The position numbers and the translations under genes were made by a program. From assembly GCA_902491765.1 (NCBI GenBank), contig CABUIY010000003.1, positions 62,001 to 126,000 on the forward strand: a stretch of 64,000 nucleotides of DNA. The letters run 5' to 3'. The notes beneath the pieces were generated by a model. The model saw only the letters and a list, made by a program, of their open reading frames with translations. It did no database searches and was not told the DNA's origin. Of the stretch, positions 19,683-28,900 are shown in pieces (position 1 is the stretch's first letter; each line of letters begins with the position of its first letter). This DNA is from an uncultured Collinsella sp. (GTDB taxonomy: Bacteria; Actinomycetota; Coriobacteriia; Coriobacteriales; Coriobacteriaceae).

Positions 19683-20061
19683 GTCTCAATTTGTAACAAT
19701 AAGGGGCCGTTTGGCCTCGCAACTGTTACAGATCAAGACAAAAGGTTGGCTACCGCTAAAAGATCTCAATCTGTAACATCTAGAGGCCGAAAACCTGTCT
19801 ACCTGTTACAGATTTAGACGTTTGACGATGGGGCTGGGGAATGTCTCGATCTGTAACAACAAAGGACTGTTTTACCTTCTAACTGTTACAGATCGAGACG
19901 GAAGGTTGGCGGCTGACGAAAAATCTCAATCTGTAACATCTGGCGGCTGAAAACTGGTCTACCTGTTACAGATTGAGATAAAGGCTGGGCGTGTGACTGA
20001 AAATCTCAATCTGTAACATATGGGGGGGGTGTTTGGGGCCGTATCTGTTACAGATTGAGAT
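19683..20061. repeat. Array of five palindromes (right of the putative nuclease)
   Basis: Copies at 19683-19739, 19763-19819, 19843-19899, 19923-19979 and 20003-20061; all starts are 80 bp apart. The last copy is 59 nt because its centre is 2 nt longer. Total span 379 bp, equal to the left array. It begins 8 bp after the stop of the nuclease-like gene. Three of the four spacers share an AAGGTTGGC/AAGGCTGGG-type left part and a GAAA/TAAA-type right part. Confidence 0.95.
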
Positions 20062-20143
20062 GTTTCGTCAGCACGGCCAGAGCAACGCCGCGCTGTCTCC
20101 GTTTGTCCCTACATCTCTCTCTTCCCTCCGTTAACCGATATGT

Positions 20144-20174
20144 TTGACTTTAGTTCGCTGCATTAGATGATAAT
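20144..20174 (+). promoter_or_regulatory. Possible promoter for the amidohydrolase gene
   Basis: TTGACT (20144-20149) and GATAAT (20169-20174) with a long 19-bp spacer, 40 bp before the start codon. Confidence 0.4.
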
Positions 20175-20213
20175 GGACAAATGTTCAAGTTAATCGTGAG
20201 GGAGGAGCTCGAT

Positions 20214-21584
20214 ATGGCGTCTGCCGATCGTTCCACGTTGTTTATCAATGCGACCGTCCTGGATGGTTCGGAACATATGGAGCCGCAGCCCGATATGGCC
20301 GTGGTCGTTGAGCGTGGTCTCATCACGTGGATGGGGCCGAGTGCCGTGGCGCAGGCGCCTGCAGGTGCCGAGGTCATCGACCTGGCAGGGGCGTATCTCA
20401 TGCCGGGCCTCATCAATATGCATGTGCATTTGTGCGGTTCGGGCAAGCCGGTTTCGGCGGGCGATGCGGGCGCGCTGATGAAGAAGCTCGATAATCCCGT
20501 GGGGCGCGCCATTGTCCGCCACATTCTTAAGGGCAGCGCCCAACAACAGCTGGCAAGTGGCGTGACCACGGTGCGCGGCGCGGGCGACCCGCTGTTTGCC
20601 GATCTTGCCGTGCGCGATGCTATCGATGCCGGCAGGTATCAGGGTCCTCGCCTGGTGGCGCCGGGAACGGGCATCACGGTGCCGGGCGGCCATGGTGCGG
20701 GCTTGTTCGCTCAGGTGGCCAACAGTCCCGCCGAGGCAGCCGAACAGGTGCGCGACCTGTATGCGCGCGGTGCCGACGTCATTAAACTGTTCGTAACGGG
20801 TGGCGTGTTCGACGCGACCGAGGTGGGCGAGCCGGGTGTGCTGCGTATGCCCGTGGAGGTTGCCGCAGCGGCGTGCAAGGCGGCGCACGATATGGGCCTT
20901 CCGGTTATGGCTCATGTCGAGAGTACCGAGGGCGTGAAGGCCGCGCTTGAGGCCGGCGTTGACACGATTGAGCACGGCGCTCCGTTGACGCCCGAGATCC
21001 TGGAGCTGTACCGCGGCGCCGCGGGCACACAGCTTGAGGGGCGTGCGCCCAGCGTTACCTGCACTATCAGCCCGGCGCTGCCGTTTGTATTGCTCGATCC
21101 GGAAAAGACTCATTCGACCGATACGCAAAAGAAGAACGGCGACATCGTGTGCTCGGGCATCATCGAGAGCGCCCGTGCCGCACTGGAAGCTGGTGTTAGG
21201 GTGGGCCTAGGCACGGATTCGAGCTGTCCGTTCGTGACCCAGTACGACATGTGGCGCGAGGTGGCCTATTTTGCCAAGTACGTGGGTGTGAGCAACGCCT
21301 TCGCGCTGCATACGGCCACGCAGGTCAATGCCGAGCTGCTGGGGCTGGGCGGCGAGACCGGCACAATCGAGTGCGGTAAGGCCGCTGATATCCTGGTGAC
21401 GCGCGAGAACCCGCTCGATGATCTGTGCGCTCTGCGTGAGCCGATGCACGTGATGTGTCGCGGTGATCTGGTGCGCAAGCTCAAGGTGAAGCGTATCCCC
21501 GAGGTTGATAACGAGCTCGACACGATTATGGACATGCCTGCCGAGGCGTTGGCCGAGGAGCTTGCCCGCGACGGCGTGGCGTAG
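20214..21584 (+). CDS. Metal-dependent amidohydrolase
   Basis: 456 aa from the ATG at 20214, preceded by GAGGGAGGAGCTCGAT; an ATG 33 bp upstream has no such site. The amidohydrolase metal residues are in order: HVH near residue 68, Lys in VIKLFVTGG near 189, His in MAHVES near 232, His in IEHGAP near 252 and Asp in LGTDSS near 333. A beta-sandwich N-terminus and C-terminus (ECGKAADILV) complete the family. It resembles imidazolonepropionase/prolidase-like members that cleave cyclic amides or dipeptides; the substrate cannot be read from the sequence. Single gene with its own terminator. Confidence 0.85.
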   Translation: MASADRSTLFINATVLDGSEHMEPQPDMAVVVERGLITWMGPSAVAQAPAGAEVIDLAGAYLMPGLINMHVHLCGSGKPVSAGDAGALMKKLDNPVGRAIVRHILKGSAQQQLASGVTTVRGAGDPLFADLAVRDAIDAGRYQGPRLVAPGTGITVPGGHGAGLFAQVANSPAEAAEQVRDLYARGADVIKLFVTGGVFDATEVGEPGVLRMPVEVAAAACKAAHDMGLPVMAHVESTEGVKAALEAGVDTIEHGAPLTPEILELYRGAAGTQLEGRAPSVTCTISPALPFVLLDPEKTHSTDTQKKNGDIVCSGIIESARAALEAGVRVGLGTDSSCPFVTQYDMWREVAYFAKYVGVSNAFALHTATQVNAELLGLGGETGTIECGKAADILVTRENPLDDLCALREPMHVMCRGDLVRKLKVKRIPEVDNELDTIMDMPAEALAEELARDGVA

Positions 21585-21617
21585 GTGTGACAAAGGGGCG
21601 GCTCCGTTGCCGCATGC

Positions 21618-21655
21618 AAAAGCCGAGGTCTCAACACGAGGCCTCGGCTTTTTTA
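21618..21655 (+). terminator. Terminator after the amidohydrolase
   Basis: AAAAGCCGAGG pairs with CCTCGGCTTTT around a short loop and continues into TTTTTT. Confidence 0.88.
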
Positions 21656-21676
21656 TCGAACAAATACTTAGGATTT

Positions 21677-21705
21677 GGGACAAACAAACCTAATTAATTT
21701 GTCCC
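21677..21705. repeat. Short inverted repeat before the zinc-ribbon gene's 3' end
   Basis: GGGACAAA (21677-21684) pairs with TTTGTCCC (21698-21705). The preceding AATACTTAGGATT (21663-21675) recurs in the operator-like palindrome at 43445-43473. Confidence 0.5.
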
Positions 21706-21716
21706 GCGTGCGGGCG

Positions 21717-22190
21717 CTACGAGCGCGTTTCCATCTTGGCATGGCACTTGGGGCAGGTGACGCGGATCTTGCCCTTGCCCTTGGGAACGGAGAGCATCTG
21801 GCCGCAGTTGGGGCACTTGAGGTATGCCGTAGTCTTGCGACCCTTCCACATCTTCTTGGCCGTGCGCTTGGCACGCTCAAAGTCTTCCTTACTGGTGCCG
21901 GCCGCGCGTGAGGTGCTGGCCGCTGCGGCCCCGCCGCCCAAGCTGGCGACGAACTTGCCCAAGCCGGGGACCTTAGCCGAGCCGGCGACAAAGGCCTCGT
22001 TCTCCTTGCGACGTGCATCGATATTTTTGGACAGGCCGCGCAGCACGGCAATCACGATTACGGCGATGGCAATCCAGCTGAGCCACTGGATGCGGGCTAT
22101 CGATCCGATCATCGCGATGACAATACCCGCAAAACCCATCACGATGGTGAGTTCATCGGCACCATTGCGACCCTTCATAAAGTCATTCAT
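21717..22190 (-). CDS. Membrane protein with C-terminal zinc ribbon
   Basis: 157 aa from the ATG at 22188-22190 (GAAAGGCAATTTGC upstream on the reverse strand); a start further upstream is possible but has no site. Two membrane helices lie near residues 15-52 (VMGFAGIVIAMIGS and WIAIAVIVIAVL). An Ala/Gly/Ser linker follows, and a zinc ribbon KCPNCGQML...VTCPKCHAK is at the end. Similar small proteins are common in Gram-positive bacteria without a known role. The ribbon should face the cytoplasm if the helices form a hairpin. Confidence 0.7.
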   Translation of the reverse strand: MNDFMKGRNGADELTIVMGFAGIVIAMIGSIARIQWLSWIAIAVIVIAVLRGLSKNIDARRKENEAFVAGSAKVPGLGKFVASLGGGAAAASTSRAAGTSKEDFERAKRTAKKMWKGRKTTAYLKCPNCGQMLSVPKGKGKIRVTCPKCHAKMETRS

Positions 22191-22245
22191 GCAAATTGCC
22201 TTTCGTTCGATATGCTGCACGCCTTTATACCCGATTTAGAGCAAG

Positions 22246-22334
22246 GGGGACAGGTTAATCTGCACCAATGCGGTGCAAACATACCTGTCCCCATTACACC
22301 AAGATGGTGCAAAGTAACCTGACTCCCTTGCACC
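22246..22334. repeat. Nested inverted repeats with GGTGCA/TGCACC cores
   Basis: GGGGACAGGT (22246-22255) pairs with ACCTGTCCCC (22283-22292) and encloses TGCACC (22261-22266) / GGTGCA (22272-22277). A second, weaker unit follows, GGTGCAAAG to TTGCACC (about 22306-22334). The same wording occurs as a degenerate hairpin at 36964-36994. It lies between two minus-strand genes, just after the csoR stop in transcription order. Confidence 0.6.
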
Positions 22335-22336
22335 AA

Positions 22337-22609
22337 TTACTTGGCGAGTTTGTCGACGACGCGTTCGATCTCGGCGAGCTTGGCGGCTTTGAGCTCCTCG
22401 TCGCCCGATTCGATGGCCGAGGCGACGCAGCCCTCGATGTGTGCCTTCAACACATCGGCGTTGATGCGGGCGATGAGTGCCTGTGTGGCCATGAGCTGCG
22501 TAGAAATGTCGACGCAGTAGCGGTCCTCCTCGACCATCCGCAGGATGCCGTCAATCTGACCGCGTGCCGTCTTGAGCATGCGGGTCACCGATTTGTGGTC
22601 TGCCATCAT
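22337..22609 (-). CDS. csoR: Copper-sensing repressor, CsoR family
   Basis: 90 aa, all-helical. The Cu(I) ligand set of CsoR is in place: Cys32 in RYCVDIS, His57 and Cys61 in HIEGC. The N-terminal RGQIDGILRM is the DNA-contacting helix typical of the family. Apo-CsoR represses copper export genes and Cu(I) releases it. Its neighbours copZ and copA on the same strand and the operator-like site in the copA promoter fit this role exactly. GAGGACCCGCC precedes the start; two adjacent ATG codons are possible. Confidence 0.92.
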   Translation of the reverse strand: MMADHKSVTRMLKTARGQIDGILRMVEEDRYCVDISTQLMATQALIARINADVLKAHIEGCVASAIESGDEELKAAKLAEIERVVDKLAK

Positions 22610-22653
22610 GGCGGGTCCTCGTTTCTGGTCGATCTTCCGGATGCCCCCCCGTC

Positions 22654-22720
22654 AGTTGCGGTGAAATAGTTCCTGTTTTAGCGCTCCAAGCCTTCAATCA
22701 AGAACTATTTCACCGCAACT
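22654..22720. repeat. 67-nt palindrome, copy 2
   Basis: Outer arms AGTTGCGGTGAAATAGTTC and GAACTATTTCACCGCAACT pair perfectly. Compared with copies 1 and 3 the inner bases changed on both arms together (GTTC/GAAC instead of GGGAC/GTCCC). It lies between csoR and copZ. Confidence 0.88.
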
Positions 22721-22808
22721 TCTGAAGGGCTGGTTGAGCGGTGGTTGCTGGGCGGCTATGTCGGCCGGCTATGTCGGCCGACAGCGGTGCCTGCTGGTGC
22801 GGTGGCAG

Positions 22809-23030
22809 CTAGGCTGCGGTCACCGAAAGGGCGTGGAACTTCTCCCCGGCGCCCTCGACGGCGGCGGCGAGCTGCTCGGCGGTCACGGTGTCGGCGCACT
22901 CCACCTGGACGGTCTGGGTCTCGTGATCGGCGTCGGCGTCGGTCACGCCGGCAACGTTGAGCAGTGCCGTCTCGACAGTAGCGTCGCAGTGGCCGCACAT
23001 AAGGCCCGAAGTCTTGATTGTGTAACGCAT
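22809..23030 (-). CDS. copZ: Copper chaperone CopZ (HMA domain)
   Basis: 73 aa forming a single heavy-metal-associated domain. The Cu(I) site is MCGHC at residues 11-15, with a conserved GVTDADADHETQTVQVE strand pattern. CopZ carries Cu(I) to CopA and to CsoR. It sits between csoR and copA on the same strand, so a copA-copZ-csoR transcription unit is likely, though a 100-nt inverted repeat lies between copA and copZ. Confidence 0.92.
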   Translation of the reverse strand: MRYTIKTSGLMCGHCDATVETALLNVAGVTDADADHETQTVQVECADTVTAEQLAAAVEGAGEKFHALSVTAA

Positions 23031-23092
23031 GGGTGTACTCCTTATCGATCGAGATTATCTGACAGTTTAGTCGTGAACAGCGTCATCTTAAA

Positions 23093-23192
23093 GGCGCGCT
23101 GAGGTGCCCGAGATTGCCCCGAAAGAGGAGCGAAGCGTACTTGGGTACGCGAGCGACGGTTTGAGGGGCAAGGTCGGGTGCTTCAGCGCGCC
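23093..23192. repeat. 100-nt structured inverted repeat overlapping the copA stop
   Basis: Left arm 23093-23120 (begins GGCGCGCTGA) pairs with right arm 23165-23192 (ends TCAGCGCGCC) with a few mismatches. An inner hairpin GCGTACTTGGGTACGC is at 23134-23149. The right arm contains the copA stop codon (23183-23185), so the last CopA residues lie inside the element. It may act as an intra-operon terminator or RNA-stability element. Confidence 0.75.
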
Positions 23193-25525
23193 GTCTTAGG
23201 CTTAAAGGATTTCAGGCGCAGTGCGTTGCTTACGACGCACACGCTCGACAGGCTCATGGCCGCGGCACCAAACATCGGCGAGAGTTGCCAACCGGTGAGG
23301 GGGAAGAACACGCCCGCGGCGAGCGGAATACCGATGCCGTTGTAGAACAGCGCCCAGAATAGGTCCTGCTTGATGTTGCGGATCGTGGCGCGCGAAAGCT
23401 CGATGGCGCGGGCAACGTCCATGAGGTCACTGCGCATGAGCACTACGTCTGCCCCTTCCTTGGCGATGTCGGCGCCGGTGCCGATAGCAAGGCCCACGTC
23501 GGCGCGCGCCAGGGCGGGGGAGTCGTTGATGCCGTCGCCCACCATGGCGACCTTGCCGCCCGCATTCTGCAGCTCGCGCACGTGGCGCTCCTTGTCGGCG
23601 GGGAGGACGTCGGCGATGACCTGCTTGCTGTTCAGTCCCACGCGGCGGGCGATTGCTTCGGCCGTCACGCGGTTGTCGCCGGTGAGCATGCGCACATCGA
23701 CGCCGAGCGAACGCAGCGCGGCGATAGCCTCGGCGCTTGTCTCCTTGACTTCGTCAGCCACGGCAATGGTGCCGACAAGCTCTCCATTCTTGGTAAAGAA
23801 CAACGGCGTCTTGCCCTCGGCGGCGAGCCGTTCGGCAAGGCCAGCGGGCACCACCACGCCCAGCTCGTCCATCAGGCGCACGTTGCCGGCGGCGATGACA
23901 TTTTGTCCCTCGCGCGCCGTAACGCCACGACCGGGCACAGCGGCAAAGTCCTCGACGGTGCGGGCGACAATTCCGCGTGTCTCGCACTCGGCCATAATCG
24001 CCTCGGCCAGCGGGTGCTCGCTTGAGCGTTCCAATGCGGCGGCCAGCTTGAGCAGTGCCTTTTCGCTCATGGCAGGCGAGCCGTCGGCGTGCGCGGCAAC
24101 CACAATGTCGGTCACGGCCGGCTTGCCGCGAGTGACGGTACCTGTCTTGTCGAGCACCACGGTGCCCACGCTGCGCAGGTTCTCCAGCGCCTCGGCGCTC
24201 TTAAACAGAATGCCCATCTCGGCGCCCTTGCCGGTGCCCACCATAATGGCGACGGGCGTAGCCAGGCCGAGCGCGCACGGGCAACTGATCACCAGCACGG
24301 CCACGGCGGAGGTGAGCGCCTCGTTTATGCTGCCGGTCAGTGCCATCCACACCACAAAGGTCGCGGCCGAGATTGCAAACACCACGGGCACGAACACGCC
24401 GGCGACCTTGTCGGCCATGCGGGCGATGGGCGCCTTGGTGGCGTTGGCATCCTCGACGAGCTTGATGATCTTGGCGAGCGATGTCTCGGCACCCACGCGT
24501 GTGGCACGGAAGGTAAACGAGCCGGTGCGGTTGACAGTAGCGGCGTTGACGGTGTCGCCGGTGGTCTTTTCCACGGGGATGGACTCGCCGGTGAGCGCGC
24601 TCTCGTCCACGGCCGAGCTGCCCTCGAGCACCACGCCATCGACAGGGATGGACTCTCCGGGGCGCACACGCAGGACCTGGCCGGGAAGGATGCTGTCGAC
24701 GTCGACGGTGGCCTCGCTGCCATCCTCTGCCACGACGGTCGCGGTCTTGGGCGCCAGGTCGATCAGCGCTTCGATGGCGCCGCCGGTCTTGGACTTGCTG
24801 CGCGTCTCGAGGTATTTGCCCACGGTGACGAGCGACAGGATGGTGCCGGCGCTCTCAAAATACAGATTGTCCATGCCTGTCATCATGGCTTCGTGGACCT
24901 GACCCGCGGCTAATTGGTCGGCCATGATGAACATGGCGTAGAGCGACCAGGCGATGGAGGCGGTGGCGCCCACGGCAATAAGGGCGTCCATGGTGGGCGC
25001 GCCGTGTGCGAGCGATTTAAACCCATTGATAAAGTACGCGTCGTTGACATAGACGATGGGGATGAGCAGGACGAGCTCAGTGAGGGCGAGCGTCATGCTG
25101 TGGGTATGGTCGGTGAAAATGCCGGGCAGCGGCCAGCCGAGCATGTGCCCCATGCCTATGTAGAACAGCGGGATGAGGAATACGATCGAGACGATGAGGC
25201 GGGTGCGCATGGCGGAGGCGGCGGCCTCCAGCTTTTTGGTTGGCGACTCCATATGGGCGGCGCCAGAGCTGGCTCGCGTGCTGCCGTTTGAGTCGGCGGC
25301 ACCGGTGCCTGCATCGACGGGCGAGGCCGAGTATCCCGCACGGTCGACGGCGGTGCAGATATCGTCGGGGGAGACCTGCGCGGGGTCATAGTCGACCATC
25401 ATGGAACCGGCGAGTAGGTTGACTGCGACGTTCTCGACGCCGTCGAGCTTGCTCACAGCACGGTCCACGTGCGCCTGGCAGGCGGCGCATGTCATGCCGC
25501 CCACGTCAAACTTATCTTGAGCCAT
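23183..25525 (-). CDS. copA: Copper-exporting P1B-type ATPase
   Basis: 780 aa. One N-terminal HMA domain has GGMTCAACQ (Cys13/Cys16). Eight membrane helices follow, with the Cu(I) motif [11 protein letters not shown] near residue 415, the TGES actuator loop, the phosphorylation motif DKTGTVTRG near 458, and [14 protein letters not shown] plus the single HMA is the Cu+-exporting type. Reverse-strand ATG at 25523-25525 with AGAAAGGAGAAGCC upstream. The promoter carries a CsoR-type operator, so it should be induced by copper. Confidence 0.95.
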   Translation of the reverse strand: MAQDKFDVGGMTCAACQAHVDRAVSKLDGVENVAVNLLAGSMMVDYDPAQVSPDDICTAVDRAGYSASPVDAGTGAADSNGSTRASSGAAHMESPTKKLEAAASAMRTRLIVSIVFLIPLFYIGMGHMLGWPLPGIFTDHTHSMTLALTELVLLIPIVYVNDAYFINGFKSLAHGAPTMDALIAVGATASIAWSLYAMFIMADQLAAGQVHEAMMTGMDNLYFESAGTILSLVTVGKYLETRSKSKTGGAIEALIDLAPKTATVVAEDGSEATVDVDSILPGQVLRVRPGESIPVDGVVLEGSSAVDESALTGESIPVEKTTGDTVNAATVNRTGSFTFRATRVGAETSLAKIIKLVEDANATKAPIARMADKVAGVFVPVVFAISAATFVVWMALTGSINEALTSAVAVLVISCPCALGLATPVAIMVGTGKGAEMGILFKSAEALENLRSVGTVVLDKTGTVTRGKPAVTDIVVAAHADGSPAMSEKALLKLAAALERSSEHPLAEAIMAECETRGIVARTVEDFAAVPGRGVTAREGQNVIAAGNVRLMDELGVVVPAGLAERLAAEGKTPLFFTKNGELVGTIAVADEVKETSAEAIAALRSLGVDVRMLTGDNRVTAEAIARRVGLNSKQVIADVLPADKERHVRELQNAGGKVAMVGDGINDSPALARADVGLAIGTGADIAKEGADVVLMRSDLMDVARAIELSRATIRNIKQDLFWALFYNGIGIPLAAGVFFPLTGWQLSPMFGAAAMSLSSVCVVSNALRLKSFKPKTAR

Positions 25526-25583
25526 GGCTTCTCCTTTCTGTGGCGTGGTGTTGGAAATGTTAACCTGCCGATACTATACACCC

Positions 25584-25600
25584 ATACCCCCTGGGGGTGT
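25584..25600 (-). promoter_or_regulatory. CsoR-type operator within the copA promoter
   Basis: ATACCCCCTGGGGGTGT is a nearly perfect G/C-tract palindrome of the kind bound by CsoR. On the reverse strand it lies just upstream of TATAGT (complement of 25573-25578), a plausible -10 box, about 50 bp before the copA start, so bound CsoR would block RNA polymerase. Confidence 0.75.
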
Positions 25601-25676
25601 CTAGTACAGAATAAATGTATGACATCTCGCTACAGATGAGGGTAGTTGGTTGACCGATGGACCGTCCCAATCAATC

Positions 25677-25813
25677 ATCTCAATCTGTAACATCTGGACC
25701 GTTTTTTGAGCCGTAACTGTTACAGATTTAGACAAACATTTCAGCCGAAAACTAACGTCTCGATCTGTAACAACTAGACCCCGTTTTACCGAGTATTTGT
25801 TACAGATCGAGAC
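25677..25813. repeat. Pair of 57-nt palindromes, 80-bp period
   Basis: Copies at 25677-25733 and 25757-25813 with a 23-nt spacer, in the gap between copA and the LPxTG surface-protein gene. The gap also holds the copA promoter and a terminator; nothing else was recognised. Confidence 0.93.
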
Positions 25814-25846
25814 AATCTCGGAGCAGATGCCCCGGGCATACAACGT

Positions 25847-25884
25847 AAAACGCCGGGGCGCCCGCGTGATGGGCGCCCCGGCGC
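25847..25884 (-). terminator. Terminator of the LPxTG surface-protein gene
   Basis: Perfect 12-bp stem CGCCGGGGCGCC / GGCGCCCCGGCG; read on the reverse strand it is followed by TTTTACG. It lies about 60 bp after the gene's stop. Confidence 0.85.
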
Positions 25885-25942
25885 ATGCTGGGCAGGGTTT
25901 GCGAAGCGGTGGGAGGGAGGAGAAGCCGTCCTCCTGAAATCC

Positions 25943-28900
25943 TTACTCCTGACGACGCTTCTTGTCGGTCAGGAAGACGCCAGCGGCTACGAGCACGACA
26001 CCTTCGATGACAAACGTCTCACCGGTGAGCGCAGCATTGTCGCCTGTGGTGGGAAGTGCCGAGTTGGCGGCCGTCTTGGCGTTGCCGGTAGACGGCTTTC
26101 CAGCAGCCGGCTTAGCGGCAGCCTGCGTGATCTTGGCCTGCTCGGCCTTCGCTGCCTCTTGCTCCTGGCGGGCGATCTCGTCCTTCAGGGCTTGCTCGGC
26201 GGCTACGCGTTTTGCCTTCGCCTCGTTGTAGGCATTGAGCGCTGCGGTGTAGGCGGGCGTCGCAGCATCAAGGTCTGCCTGAGCGGCATCAAGTGCGGCC
26301 TTTGCGTTATGTTCTGCCTGCTTGGCGGCGACGCACTTGGCAAAGAGGGCATTGAGCGTATCATTCGCGTTTGCATCAGAGCCAGTAGCAATGCCGTTTT
26401 CGACGTTGATGGACTTTAGCTTTCCGAGGGTAGCGACAGCGGCATCCGATGCGGCCTGAGAATTCTCGATCGCCTGTTCGGCGTTCGCGATGGCATCATT
26501 TGCCGCACCAAGGGCGACTCCGGCCTCAGTCACTGCTGCGTCGGCGTCCTTCTTGGCCGCCTTGGCCGCGGTAAGATTGTTGGCCGCGTTGCTCAGGGCG
26601 TCGGCATGGGCCTTCTTTGAAGCAAAGTCGTTTTTCGCCGTGGTCAGATCGCTCGCAGCGTGCTCCGCGGTCGCCGCCTTGGCCTCGGCGTTGTCCTTCG
26701 CGGTGTCGAGGGCCTGCTTCTTGGCAGCCGCGTCGCGCTCCGCCTTTTCGAGAGCACTCTGGGCAGACGTCTGGGCTGCCGTGGCTTCATCAAGCGTTTG
26801 ATGGGCCTTGTCAGCCTTTTCCTGAGCCGCAGCAACATCGGCAGAATACTTGGCAAGTTCCTTCTTTGCATCTTGCAGAGCCTGCTGCTTTACGAGAGTT
26901 TCTGCCTTGGCGTCATCAACCTTCTTCTGACTCTGAGCGGCTTGCTCTTGCGATGCCTTAAGCTCGGCGCGCTTCTGGTTGACGACCTGCTCTGCGGTCG
27001 CCACGTTACTTTGGGCGGCTTTGACCTGGTCTTCGGCTTCGGTAACTTTTCCGTTTGCCTTGGCGAGATTCTGCTCTGCTAGGGCAACAGCGGCGGCGGC
27101 ACTTGCTACGCTGTCGTTCTTGGCGGCAAGGTTGCTGTTCGCGGTATCAACGCCTTCCTGCTTTTGAGCGACGAGGGTCTCAGCTACCTTTACGGCATTG
27201 GCTTTCGATGCCGCTGTGCTGCGCTTTTGTTCAAGGTCCGTCTTTGCGGCGGCGAGCTTTTCGCTGGCTTTGGAGAGGCTCAGCTGATACTGATCAAAGA
27301 GATTCTCGAGTTCATCGATCGAGTATTCTTTCTCGTACGAACCGTAATTGTTGTCGATCTCCAAGACGAACACATACGGCCAAAGGGTTCCGCGCGAGTT
27401 GATGCCGTATCCCATGGTTTTGGCGTTAGGTTGTACGATATTCAAATAATGGCCGACGGTGCCAAAACCCACGCCTTGGGCTCCGAATTCGGTACCGTGA
27501 CTCCAGAAAGTCTTCCAAGCATCTTTGGGGGCAACGTTGCCAAGGCCGGCTTTCGCTGCAGCATCGTCAAATATTTTCTTTTCGCCATCAACCCATTGGT
27601 GCGCGATGTTTTCTTTCGTGCTGAAGTTCCAAGCGGCATTTTCAAATCCGGCATAGTCTGAGTGCCCCTTCGTTGCGTCGGAGTAATTGGAATCAGACTG
27701 AGCGATTGCCATTTGCTCTGCCGTCACCTTAAGCTCGCTAAGGCCGACGCTTTTGCGATATTCATTAATTTCGCGCAGCTTGCCAAACGAAAGCTTGGCG
27801 TTGTCGAGTGACGTGCCGTCTTTTTTATCGCCAATGGTCGTCGGGTTTTTATCGCTCTGCCTATAGATGATGTTTGCAGCGTCGTTGGCACCGATGAACT
27901 GGTAGAAGCCGATGACGCTCTGCGCCTCCGCCGTCGTTGCCTTATCGGTTGCCGCCTTGCACGTATCGTATGCTTTCTGTGCATCGATAACGGCTTGATC
28001 GGCGGCCGCCTGGTTTGCCTTGGCAGTTTTGAGCGCCTTGTCTGCCTGCTCCTTCTCGGCTTTTGCCTGATCGACTTGTTTCTGAGCGGCCTTTGCTTTC
28101 TCCAGTTCGGTAGCATGTGCCTGCTTTGCCGAGGTCAACTCCGATCGCGCCGCATCGGCTTTCGTCTGGGCTGCCGTTACATCATTTTCGGCTGCTGCGA
28201 CTGTCTGCTTCTTGGCTTCGAGCTCGCTTTCGGCACCGGTGAGGGCGTCCTGCTTGGATGCAACGTCGCTATTTGCCTGAGAAAGACCTGCTTCGGCAGC
28301 CGCCTGCTGCTGCTTCGCCTGATCGAGTGCGCTTCGGGCGGTATCGACCTTTGCCTGAGCGGCGGCATACTCCGGGCCCTCGGCGCCTGCCTTTGCGGCT
28401 GCCAAATCGGCTTGCGCGCTGTCATACGCTGCCTGTGCCGCGACTACCTTACCATCCGCGGCGGTCTTTGCCTGCTGAGCGGAAGCCAGCGTGCCTGACG
28501 CCTCGTTGTAAGCGCTCTGCGCGGCGCTCCGAGCCTGCTGGGCATCGGCGAGTGCGGAGTCGGCAGCGGTTTTTGCGGCCTTTGCCTGGTCAAGAACCTT
28601 CTGGGCATCTGCGGCAGACTGCTCGGCGGCCTTGATTTCCTCCGGCGTTGCGTTGGCGGCTGCCTTCTGGGCTTCCTCAAGCTTGGCCCGTGCGTCGGCT
28701 GCCGCCTGCTTTGCGGAGTCGAGTGCCTTCGTCTTGCTTTCGGCATCGGCCTTGGCCGTGTCGAGCTTGCTCTGGGCATCCTTTAACGTGGCGCTGGCGC
28801 TGTTGGCCGCCTTGACGCTTTCATCGAGTTGACGGGCGTATTCGGCACGCGCGGCGGCTTCTGCCTGCGAATTGTCGGAGACGGAAGCGTCGTAGGCAGT

